NCBI GenBank assembly: GCA_032209605.1
Contig: JASFXZ010000029.1
Location: 237,001-301,000 of the forward strand
DNA length: 64,000 nt
From: Mactromeris polynyma
Lineage: Eukaryota > Mollusca > Bivalvia > Venerida > Mactridae
Direction of reading: 5' to 3'
The position numbers were made by a program, and so were the translations under genes. Numbering within the stretch: position 1 is the first letter of the stretch; every line of letters begins with the position of its first letter. The notes beneath the pieces were generated by a model, which had not been told where the DNA came from, ran no database searches, and saw only the letters and a program-made list of their open reading frames with translations. Shown here one piece after another: positions 11,095-20,248 of this stretch.

Positions 11095-11275
11095 GAAAAT
11101 ATATTTTTATCGAATATCGAATATCGAATCAGTTATTCGAATATTCGGACGTACGAACGAATATCCGAATATTTGTTGACATCCCTAATTAATATGAAAT
11201 AAATATATATAATATTTATAATATGAAATAAATATATATACACTGTAATATGAAATAAATATATATAATAAATAT
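11095..11275. repeat. hAT-like MITE end plus AT-rich tandem repeat
   Basis: Sequence rich in ATTCGAATATTCG ends with GTTGACATCCCTA at about 11190, matching the right end of the MITE at 60893-61638. It is followed by short repeats of ATATGAAATAAATATATAT to about 11275. Confidence 0.5.
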
Positions 11276-11537
11276 GGGTAAAGATAGGAGTACTGCCTGT
11301 GACAGGTCAGTGGCAAAGAAGCCAAGTTTAAACCTTGTTTAAGGCTGTACCCGCCTCGCACTTATCCTAGCATCACCCCAATAGAATAAACATTGTAAAT
11401 AAGAAAATCATTTCTTAAATTCTAGGTCATTTCCAATTTTATAGTGGTAGTAGGCCATACTTTTATGAACTAAACTAATAGGTGCAATAAAAAGTCAACT
11501 TAAATGAAATGAATGGAAATATCATGGTACAACACAC

Positions 11538-11660
11538 CTTCTAAAAAAATCATCATCTTCCGCTCCCCATCCGAAATATAGGTTAGAAAGTCCGTTTATC
11601 CGCTGAAAATGTTCTTTCTTCAAAGCACAAACGCCTCCAAAATTTGTTGAGTACGGCAAA
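11538..11660 (-). CDS. Galactosyltransferase exon 4 (GWG-EDDD acceptor loop), copy 1
   Basis: 123 nt bounded by ATTTTCAG and a GTGTGT donor; L-P-Y-S-T-N-F-G-G-V to A-E-D-D-D-F-F-R-R. Reading phase 2 in and out. Confidence 0.9.
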
Positions 11661-14600
11661 CTGAAAATATGTTAGTTTAGCCCTTTTGTATCATAACAAG
11701 CAGAGTTTGTAATATGGCAAAGTTTCTGAATAATGCGTACAGGTATTTATATAACGGAATGGAAGATTCCATTTGCGCTCCTTGCAGCACAGTATTTGTA
11801 CATACATGTTCGGAATGTATTGTGTTTTGCGGTTTGTAACCTTAAACACTGTCCGAAACGTGCAGTGTTTCATTTCATACCCTCCAAGTACTCCCTTTGG
11901 TTAAAAATGCATTATTTTAGTCCATGGATCCGTTTCCGGAAAGCGTCACGGTAGTTTGACTTTGGTATACTGCGGAAGAACTGAAGAACAGCAGAATCCA
12001 GAACTTGTCGCGATCGATATCTACGATAAGAAAGGAAAATTTCCAATTTTGGAAAGAGACAGAAGTCGCATGGTGCCAGGTCTGGGGAATAAGGAGTATG
12101 TGTAGCACAGTAAGTTCTCCGTCTTAAAACATTGTGCTATTAGTATACTGGAGGTGTGCGTTGGAGCAATATGTTATAATCAAACATGTTTGTAACCTGT
12201 GGCTCGGCGACGTTTCTCGTGGTATTAAAAAAAAATACAATATCACGATAGTACCTTCCAATCACACTTCTTTACTGCTATGCCTTCGATAGAGAAGAAA
12301 AAATATGACAACATTTATAACAAACTTTTTGTCATATTTTGGAAAATTTAAGCAACTTTTTGGCAGTTTCACCGAGTACCTTTTTCTGTTGTTAGTCAGT
12401 AAATGGGGCTCCCACCGCGCAGAAATCTTCCTAAATATCGATATTTTCTTTAAAATGCATAAACCGTTTAAAGTGAAATACCAACAATGCGTGCAATATC
12501 ACACACTGTATATCTAGCATCATTTTGAAGAATTTCTGTTATCTTCAATACATTTTTATACATAGATTGCTGTCTTCGGCCGACCCGATTTAGCTGCATT
12601 TTCAGCAGACTGTATCCCACAATTTCTTTTTCATCTACGGACCGCCTCATAAGATACATTATCTGTGTCATAATCACGAGTAATTTCGACAAATATCTCT
12701 ATTTACAGAAAAACCAAGCTTACTTGGAACTTTTATGCAAGACCGAATTTCTTCCGTATATGGCTATATTCATTTTTTAACCATTTTTGCAACAGTGGTC
12801 AACGACTGACGAAATTTAAATGACAAAAACTCTATAAACTGGTTACTCATTTGATACATGGATCTGTCATTGTGTTGATATTTGATAGAGGTATTCAGTT
12901 GTATAAACATCGACCACGTACAATGTCTCGTGGAAATTGCTGGATATCACAATACACAATACATTTCGAACATCCCTCGTATTGTATCGTTGTTCAAAAC
13001 GATTTAATTTTCAACGACATTTTAATTTAATTAGAAGTATTCCCAATTGTCATATTTGCAATTGATGGGCTACTTATAAATGCCAAATAATAGCATATAA
13101 ATACTTTTAGTCGCTTGCACAAAACGTCATAAAATTGACTGTAACCCGTAGAAATTTAGTTACATACTTATTTTTGTATTTGTCTATAGCCGCAGACATG
13201 TGTAACGGGCTTTGCTCACAAGTGTATGGGTTGCTGGTATTTTCTGGTAACAAATCAACATCGTGAAAGATGAAACATTGCTGATCTGTAACTTTGACGG
13301 TTTCCACAAATCCGACGTTAAAAAGTAATGCTCTGTTGAACGGTACTCCAGGTGTCTGAAAACATCGAGTAGCTTTCCTTATTTGTTTGACGAGATTCAC
13401 ACCGTCTTACTAAAGTATTGTACTTAAACACAGCTGTAACTGGATAAAACTATGAAGGCTATTACTTTCATCAGCAAATGATAAACTTAAAGTTTGTGAG
13501 TTCGAGCATCGCTTTAGGTGATGTTTGGTTTGAGCCATGATTGAGGCGTGATGTTCTCATTGGCAATTTGATTAAAGATTATAAGTAAACAAATACATCG
13601 TCTTGGACCTCCTCCTCTGGCTCATGCGGGAAGTTGTCAGTTGTTCGTGAAAGAATACGTTAGTACCGATAGGTAACCCGGGTACAATGGTTAAGTCATT
13701 GGACCGTCGTATATACTGAAATATGTACAGTAGACAAACGATATTAAACGAAATCCAATCGACCAGGGCTACGTAACCAGAAGCATTCGTTAAGCCAACG
13801 ATGATCGTTATGCCATCGTTAAGTCATCGTTAGTTAAATATGTGCGAACCAAAAGCTGTCGTTAGTTTCATTTAACGAACGAAGTCTTCGTTACGTTACG
13901 ACAAGTCCGGAGTATTCGCTAAGCCTTCGTTAAGCATTCGATACGAACAACTCTTGCTTTAAAGACGTGCTGTATCTAAAGTGACATCATTTTGTTAAAA
14001 ACAATTGAAACAGATAATGAAAGTTTGGGGAAAAAACGTATGTACGTACGTATGCTGTAACCCTTATAATTTTGATATCAATTGCAATGCTACTGTGTTG
14101 TGGTTTAGAAACAATTATTTTTGTAAAGATCGTTAATAAATATGTTCACAAATTTATTAATTTGGTTCCATAGTCCATAACTAGTCTTATATTAGTTACG
14201 TATTCTCTCTCCTTTATAGAATATTTCAGACCCAGAAAAACAAGTTAATAATGTAATGATGGTATTTTGAACAATTTCTAGCTCTTATGGTGTAATGCCT
14301 TCAAATGATACCATGCTCATATCAGATAAGGATGCATCCTTATGATGAATGTTACACCTATATATATATTTGAGCAAATAAATTATCTTACCTTTTTAAG
14401 ATGAAATTACATAAATATTACATGTACATTGTACTATTTACTTTTATTAAATAATCTTATCTATGTCGAATCTATTTGTCATTTTCTAGTTCTAGCACGG
14501 AGGAAGAAACATACAAGTTCTACTACAGTGCGCTGTAGGAACGCACTATTGTGTCCACCCAACTTTGGTAAAAAAACACCAAAGTACGTTGCTTATGTAC

Positions 14601-17600
14601 ACTACTAACACACTTTGATGGTATCTGTTGAAATGGTCTAAACACTATTTCTGACATACATAAACGATTACAGCCGAAACTCTCTAACCCGGAAACTCTC
14701 CAGTCCGGAAACTTCCTCTAACCGGACACTTTTCTCGTTCCGTTTTTGTTCTTCAACACATCATATGAATAAATTCCCCACAGTGCGGATCCTCCCTTCT
14801 CCGGAATCCGAACGAATTTTTTGGTCCGGTTTGTTATTTTTACAGGAAAAATATATCTCCCAAAACCGGACGATAATTTTCCGCAAAAGTATGTCAAAGT
14901 GTACAATAATTGAGAATTGAAATAAATTATAATAAGTTTAATTGCCTCGGGGTGTAGACCATTAGACGTTATCATCGTATGCATTCCATTTTGATGGGAA
15001 AAAGGTAAGAACGGGTACGAGGTGTACTAATTATGTAAACCAAGAACAATTGGATTGGTAATGTTGTGAAAACATGCGGCGGTAATTGTTTAGCGACTGA
15101 TGATCCCAGATGATTAAAAGATGAGCAGTGAGACAAATGAAAAAAGTGATATGACTGTGAGCGCAGAAAAAATGCCCATTGAGCACACAAATCACAATTT
15201 AAAATTTATTACCCTAGATAATTATTTTCCTTTACGAAAAATATTTTGAAATGAAGCTATGGCGCATAAATATGAAGTATGGCATTTTGAAAATACATCG
15301 TGCTATGTGCAGAGCTTGTCAGGTTTAATGGACGGTAACGTCGCGAACACTCACACTTAATTTCAGCCATGTTTGAAATCATTTGACATGTTGAATGATT
15401 CAATGAAATATTTGCTTGAGATTGATATATGAACATTATTCAGTGAAACTATAAAACTATATAATGCATTTTCTGCATGGGGTATTTTTGTTGTAATTTA
15501 TACATCTATTTAAGAATGAACTGTTGGTAAAATCTTAAAATCGTTATATTGAAGGCTTTCATACAGTTTTAAGAGAGGCGTCTATATAGCGGTATTTATC
15601 CTAATCCGGAAGAAACGGAATGCAAGTATCAACCAACATTTAACACCACGTGTATTTTGCATATCGCACTGCAAATCTTCCTTTTATGAAAGGAGTAGAC
15701 ATTTGTTGGTCTTTTATAACTTATACTTTTGGTCTATAAATTGAATTTTCAAGTTTACGCCTTTTTGTGAAATACTGCGGCTTAAATTTCCTTATGACTC
15801 TGCAAAGTCGAATTAAAAATGCATTCAGACACTATACATTACATCGCGTTACATCGAACATCCTCTAGTGAACTTATTCAAATTACTTAAAGAATCTCTT
15901 GCTACAGTCATTCAATGGAGGGGTCCTCTCCAGTCCGGAATTTCCTCTAATCTGAACTTTGTTTGTCCGAAGAATGTTCGGATTTGGGAGTTTCCACTGT
16001 ATATTGTATAGTTTGTGTATGTCTTATTCACTGCATTGATGAGTGCCAGAATAGCATTTGTTTCAATTAAGCCGATTCACCGATTATTAATGCACCGATT
16101 ATATATTAATCGCGGCTAATTTCAAACAACATACAACGTACTGTTCCTTTAAAATGTATACGTAATTCTCTTTGTTTTGCTATGTATCGACCAGTAATAT
16201 TGAAAATGCATACTATATAAGAAAATGGTGGCCCGTCGTGTAATTAACAATGCCGTAACGAAATATTTTCTTAGTTGTTCTACTTTTCTATGTAACGACT
16301 TGTAAATGTCATTTTTGGTGCGAAATGTTTACACATGTTTAACGATTACACAGCATCTTCGTTAGTTACTATAACTAACGAACACTTAACGAATGCTTCA
16401 GGTTATGAAAATAACTATATCGTTAAAAATGCTTACGGGATCGTTACGTTGTCGTTGCAGGAAACTTAACGAAAGCTACAAGTTACTAACACAAGGGTTC
16501 CAATTGGAAAGAAAATGTTTTACTATATGAACCAATTTCCACTTACATGAAACTCCAAACCTAACTTCCGTTCTGGTTAAATGTATACAATTACAATACA
16601 TAGACACTAAACAACCTACCATTTCTACAACAACAATTCTATATGCGAGTTGTATTCGCTGTAAGTATGGATGCATATAACGCAAAAATATCTTCAGTTG
16701 TTCTTCTCTATCTCTGTAGGGAATGACTATAACGATATCTTTCTGTACAACATAATGTTCCGGTTTATAACGCCCTCCGGGCTCCAAAGAACACGCGATT
16801 TTATCCTCGAGCACATCCCATGTGGCATTATCATCAAAATGCCAAGCACCTACTGGAATATTGAATGCACTTTTCAGCAACGGCATAAAAATGTCGAGTA
16901 TCAAATTTTATTACGCTTTTAGCACATATTAGGGCGTAATCAAAGCAAACATGCAACTATGTCCTCGACTACTTGGAGGTCAGACATAAAGTGAATGAGA
17001 GAATTGCAGAACGCCACATTTATAAAGCATGGCATTGCCACACGTTTTCATTGGGTACGCAATTATTTTTCTTTAAATGGGGAGGGGTATTTGGAACAAA
17101 GCATAAATGCAACAATTACATATGAAGAGACACAAAGCAACATGACACCATATAACAGACATCGAAATATAAATATTTAGCACTGGGTGTCTGACAGCAT
17201 GCATATCTCCAACATTTCCTAATATTACCAAGCTCAATGATACATAAACATTTGTCAATGTATCATGCAAACAATTGAATAAATATAAAGGATCAAGACA
17301 GAAACATAAATAGTAGAGAAAATACCAGCATTGACTTGGTAAGTGGCAAAACCGGCACTGGTGGTATAAAACCTGGTTTACGGTACGCCCAATACATATC
17401 CTAAATCACCCAAGTACAACGAACAGTGTAATTAAGAAAACCATCGCTAGAGAACTCCACAGCAAACACAGTAATTCAAAAACAAAAGCTGTATATAGAA
17501 ATATAGCTCGAATTTTTACACAATAGTCCTGACCATATTGTAACTCATAAGCCGTTTGAAATATGCAAAACTTATTTTGTATGTATGGCACATTGACATT

Positions 17601-18186
17601 TGACAATATTACTGTCGCACTGTCATATTCATAAACTGATTGACGTCATTACGAACTTATCCCCAATACTATGCGTGACGTCAATTTTATTTTATATATT
17701 AAACAGCTCAAATATACAAATCCATATTTATGCCTAAAGTAATTGATAGATACGATGCACGATAAAATCAACGAACTAATAAGTGGTACATATTCATGAC
17801 GAGAATGAAAACAAACGAGAACAGTAACGTATTAAATTTCTTGAAATACCATAATTTTATACAACACGGGCGGTCGCCACAGAATTACAAAGGAGACACG
17901 AACAACAGACATACATGTAGACAATCAGACAAGCAAACGGGACAAAACGAGACAAACGTTCCGCCAAGGAACATTGGATTAAATGATACTCACGTGTGAA
18001 GTTGAGAGCACATGCGTTTCGATAAGGAAACAATTTGATGGACGGTGTCCCAGCAAAACGTGGTTTGGTCAACATATAAGCTGTATGTATTCTGTAAGCA
18101 AGCAGGGTAACCGGAAGGATGAGTACTACGATTACAACTGCGAACTTCCACCGTCTAGGAACTGATGCAGCAAATATTCGTGGCAT
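11538..18186 (-). CDS. Beta-1,4-galactosyltransferase (B4GALT family), exons 1-4
   Basis: Type II Golgi enzyme that transfers galactose from UDP-galactose to N-acetylglucosamine-type acceptors. Exons 18186-17994, 16852-16620, 13355-13168 and 11660-11538 join with phases 1, 0 and 2. Exon 1 gives a short basic N-terminus and one Val/Ile/Leu membrane anchor. Exon 2 has P-G-G, then I-V-I-V-I-P-Y-R-D-R-E-E-Q-L (sugar-nucleotide fold start) and H-P-Y-L-Q-R. Exon 3 has F-N-R-A-L-L-F-N-V-G-F and the metal-binding F-H-D-V-D-L-L-P-E-N. Exon 4 has F-G-G-V, L-S-N-L-Y-F-G-W-G-A-E-D-D-D-F-F (acceptor and catalytic loop). The C-terminal exon(s) were not found downstream. Exon 3 here has drifted (S-A-A-I-D-K-Y) compared with the copy at 63.7 kb. 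Intron 2 holds nested transposons. The exon 2 acceptor is less certain than the others. Confidence 0.9.
12300..12700 (-). pseudogene. mariner-like transposase N-terminus, copy 1 (relic)
   Basis: Reads L-K-I-T-E-I-L-Q-N-D-A-R-Y-T-V-C-D-I-A-R-I-V-G-I-S, the helix-turn-helix region of a mariner transposase, then meets a stop just after G-I-S-L. The DDE catalytic part is not recognisable. The duplicated copy at 62780-63229 stays open further (A-R-W-E-P-H-L-L-T). Confidence 0.7.
13168..13355 (-). CDS. Galactosyltransferase exon 3 (FNRA and DVD metal motif), copy 1
   Basis: 188 nt from the acceptor TTTTCAG to the donor GTATGT. Encodes T-P-G-V-P-F-N-R-A, F-H-D-V-D-L-L-P-E-N, and H-M-S-A-A-I-D-K. 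The last part departs from the usual H-M-S-V-A-V-D-K-F. Confidence 0.9.
13600..13760 (+). repeat. Degraded SINE 3' domain
   Basis: Aligns with the tail of the SINE at 46029-46302 (GCGGGAAGTTG, GTTAGTACCGATAGG, CCGTCGTATATACTGAAAT). No recognisable tRNA head. Confidence 0.5.
13764..16497. mobile_element. Non-autonomous DNA transposon, hAT-like ends, in galactosyltransferase intron 2
   Basis: The left end CAGGGCTACGTAACCAGAAG and the right end (reverse complement CCCTTGTGTTAGTAACTTGT) are imperfect inverted repeats that both continue into CGTTAAG. Both ends carry many CGTTA or TAACG subterminal motifs. No transposase is encoded. A pogo-like MITE lies inside. A target duplication could not be confirmed, so the superfamily is tentative. 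Confidence 0.55.
14671..15999. mobile_element. pogo/Tigger-like MITE (1.33 kb) nested in the hAT-like element
   Basis: Begins CAGCCGAAACTCTCTAACC and ends with the inverse of CAGTGGAAACTCCCAAATCC. It is flanked by TA on both sides (14669-14670 and 16000-16001), as expected for the Tc1/mariner superfamily. Interior AT-rich and non-coding; the 88-aa minus ORF at 14718-14984 overlaps the terminal repeat and is not transposase-like. Confidence 0.7.
16620..16852 (-). CDS. Galactosyltransferase exon 2 (start of catalytic domain)
   Basis: 233 nt; L-G-A-W-H-F-D-D ... ending V-V-V-E-M before donor GTAGGT. Contains the P-Y-R-D-R-E-E-Q motif that contacts UDP. Together with the one leftover base of exon 1 it makes exactly 78 codons. 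Confidence 0.85.
17994..18186 (-). CDS. Galactosyltransferase exon 1 (cytoplasmic tail, anchor, stem start)
   Basis: ATG at 18186; M-P-R-I-F then R-R-W-K and a hydrophobic helix (F-A-V-V-I-V-V-L-I-L-P-V), typical of a Golgi signal anchor. Donor GTGAGT follows N-F-T at 17993. Phase 1 fits exon 2. Confidence 0.8.
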
Positions 18187-18189
18187 TAT

Positions 18190-18635
18190 CCTATAATTTA
18201 TACAAACACATTTTGAATAAAACTTGAAGTATTACCATCAAACTCTTCGAGATTTGAATAATACGATTATAAAACTAGATCTTTCAACGATATGAAAACA
18301 ACTATAATTATAACTGAAATGACAAAAACATGTTTTGTGATCTCGAAATAGATATCGCGTGCACACGTGAAAGAGTTTGTGTTCTCACTTAACGTAACAA
18401 TCAGACAAGTCAACTCTATGGATGAGTGTGGTGTACACCTGTACAGAATATAACGTTACTAATGAATTTGAATAAAGCCATCTCGGTGCGTTTACACGTA
18501 AGTTTACATGTTTCTAAAAAGTTTGACAGTTTTGCAGCAACTGTCCCATCGGTTGTAGAATTACAGCAAATGTATGAATCCATGTTTTTTCGCCACAGCC
18601 GTACTAACATGGTTTTGCTATTTTAATATCAGTTC
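18190..18635. other. Upstream region of the galactosyltransferase exon 1
   Basis: AT-rich; a promoter should lie here if exon 1 is the first exon, but no clear TATA or initiator could be assigned. Confidence 0.3.
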
Positions 18636-18790
18636 AGTTAGTCCCAGACGTGCTCAATGGAATTTAAATCCGGACTTCTTGCCGGTCATGGAAGCGTTCT
18701 CACATTATTGGTTCGGAGTAACTCTATCGTAGTTCTCGCCACGTGACAGGGTGCATTGTCTTGAGCAATGGTCATCCGTCTGTTTGCAGT
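18636..18790 (-). pseudogene. Tc1-type transposase catalytic C-terminal half (relic)
   Basis: The minus strand reads A-Q-D-N-A-P-C-H-V-A-R then L-L-R-T-N-N-V and S-P-D-L-N-S-I-E-H-V-W-D. This gives the second Asp and the final Glu of the DDE triad in normal spacing. One stop interrupts it (expected Trp codon) and it ends in stops. No terminal repeats seen nearby. Confidence 0.8.
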
Positions 18791-18809
18791 TACGTGTGGT
18801 ATTATCACA

Positions 18810-19108
18810 GGAATATCTATTGCCAGAAGCTAGATATGAGTTCGGATATCATATAGCCAATACACAGCTAGTAGTTGTTAGTTCAGATGTTTATTCGAAA
18901 ATGCATCGCCATAAGTTAGATTTGAATTCGGATATGTAGCAAATGCACAGATGTTAGATGATAATTATTTTCGTTCCCGAATTCACAGCTTTTAGTTGTT
19001 TGTTCAGATGTTAATTCGAAAATGCATATTCTGATGTTCGATGCGAGTTCGTATATGAACTGGCGAATGCACAGCTGTTCGTTGGTAGTTCAGAATTTCA
19101 TACCCGAA
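18810..19108. repeat. Tandem repeat (~70 bp units), target of the palindromic element
   Basis: Repeated blocks with TTCGAAAATGCAT, GAGTTCGGATAT and CACAGCT(T/G)TTAGTTGT. The unit at about 18970-19010 contains the uninterrupted CCCGAATTCACAG that is split by the element at 19109-34700. Continuation is at 34701-34815, and an inverted copy lies at 42880-43040. Confidence 0.7.
19103..19108. repeat. Left 6-bp target site duplication CCCGAA
   Basis: Identical hexamer at 34701-34706. The joined flanks recreate a unit of the surrounding tandem repeat. Confidence 0.8.
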
Positions 19109-19141
19109 AGTAGTACAAAAACAGTATTCTCGCGGCCATTT

Positions 19142-19175
19142 TGTTTGGCGGGTTTGGCGGGTTTGGCGGGTTTGA
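19142..19175 (+). repeat. GGCGGGTTT nonamer repeat in the terminal region
   Basis: Three copies here, two in the right arm (about 34646-34668). Flanked by ATTTTGTTT and AACAAAATGG, which form a short inverted pair around the G-rich core. Confidence 0.7.
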
Positions 19176-19516
19176 ACAAAATGGCGTCCATTCCAATATG
19201 GCGTCTGGTGGGTTCATTGTTTCACTTGAAGTAACATCTGCCTCCTAGATTGGCCTATTTTGGCGCCTATTTAAACGATATGATAATTACTGTCATATTG
19301 ATTCGTATACGTGCGTTTATAGTGTGACGAGGATATTGACCTCAAGAGTGTATTTTATGAGACAGATGTAAAAAAGTCCCGCGCATTGAACATTGATACT
19401 GTGAAGTTATTTCAAATGGTGATTAGCGGATGGTGAGAATAAAATTAATGAAATCCATAAATCATCTCTATGAAAAACAAAAATAAGTAACATTTAAATC
19501 TCCATTTTAAAAAAAG

Positions 19517-19882
19517 ATGGAATCAATCAAACCTATCTTCTACCATTGTGATTTATGTGTGTCCGTCTATTTATCTAAACGTATGTATAATAGACACAAA
19601 TCATTGTATCATAGAGGATTGCCTATGAAAGAAATGCTAGTTATAAATGTTGGTAAACCCTATGATAACAAACACTACATGTTGGATTTCACATTACCGT
19701 GTGGACACAAACCAGTTATCTATACATGCGTGATCTGTCGCATGAACTACTTAGATGTATGGAACTTCAATAATCATAACAGTCAATCACATAAACTCCT
19801 GATGAATGGAGATATGAAATTTTCTACTGTTCACCGTGAGTCTCATATTTCAGTCAGTTGTAGAAGAAAACCGTATTCTTAA
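19517..19882 (+). CDS. Two-finger C2H2 protein (121 aa), element gene, left arm
   Basis: Finger 1 at residues 10-32: C-D-L-C-x12-H-K-S-L-Y-H. Finger 2 at about 72-94: C-V-I-C-x12-H-N-S-Q-S-H. Between them is a basic/aromatic linker with V-N-V-G-K-P-Y-D and L-P-C-G-H-K-P. The protein is intact and identical to the right-arm copy apart from one residue (K/N near position 101). Probably DNA- or RNA-binding. It is the terminal-most gene in both arms and is followed after 100 bp by the membrane/PC4 ORF in the same direction, a compact virus-like arrangement. I do not recognise an orthologue. Confidence 0.65.
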   Translation: MESIKPIFYHCDLCVSVYLSKRMYNRHKSLYHRGLPMKEMLVINVGKPYDNKHYMLDFTLPCGHKPVIYTCVICRMNYLDVWNFNNHNSQSHKLLMNGDMKFSTVHRESHISVSCRRKPYS

Positions 19883-19918
19883 AAGAACAAAATGACATGT
19901 TTCCGGCGCTTCAACTTT

Positions 19919-19938
19919 AAGAGTATATATATATATAA
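19919..19938 (+). promoter_or_regulatory. Possible TATA element before the membrane/PC4 ORF
   Basis: A TATATATATATAA run about 45-60 bp before the ATG at 19983, conserved in the other arm (about 33880-33897). It could be the promoter of the second gene or only an AT repeat. Confidence 0.35.
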
Positions 19939-19982
19939 CCCTCTTTAAACATCATAATCTAAAATATCGTTGTTGTGAAAGG

Positions 19983-20248
19983 ATGGTTTATTCAAGCAAT
20001 ATGGATGAAACCGATTTGGGTATACATAATGTATTCCTTGAAAATGAAGCAGAAATAAGGAAAAACTTCCCAAGCATTTTTAAACGGCGTGCAAACATGA
20101 TGAAGGGGATTGGTATCATGTTAATGGTTGTAATCACGTGTTTAACACCGGGGTTCGTTATATTTGGAGCTGCTCATGAACATATGAATCCACTAAACAC
20201 CACAGAACCAATGTTTCCCGTCTTGAACAACACAGCTTGTAGCTACAG
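19983..20248 (+). pseudogene. Membrane-segment part of a split ORF, left arm
   Basis: ATG at 19983. N-terminal acidic stretch (M-D-E-T-D), basic F-K-R-R, then one strongly hydrophobic helix (I-M-L-M-V-V-I-T-C-L) and a short segment ending V-L-N-N-T-A-C-S-Y. At that point the frame enters inserted DNA. The same V-L-N-N-T-A-C-S-Y codons reappear at 23480 and continue in frame into a PC4-like domain, so the gene was one ORF of about 150 codons before the insertion. Function unknown; a membrane helix joined to PC4 is unusual. Confidence 0.6.

Larger units (their letters stand above)
6104..13490 (+). repeat. Segmental duplication, copy 1
   Basis: Nearly collinear with 55416-64000 in the same orientation, with an offset of about 49.2-49.3 kb on the left rising to 50.5 kb on the right because copy 2 contains extra insertions between 59.7 and 61.5 kb. 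Copy 2 also lacks a stretch corresponding to about 7330-7470. Homology starts at GATGTTATTGATTTTC near 6104 and continues to the point where the window ends. Contents include a retroelement-like ORF fragment, two unidentified ORFs, a SINE remnant, a mariner relic and galactosyltransferase exons 3 and 4. Confidence 0.9.

Noticed and set aside
14718..14984. 88-aa ORF as a transposase
   Set aside because: It overlaps the pogo-like terminal repeat and has no helix-turn-helix or DDE motif.
16671..16922. Plus-strand ORF across galactosyltransferase exon 2
   Set aside because: Antisense shadow; the minus strand has the conserved motifs and splice sites.
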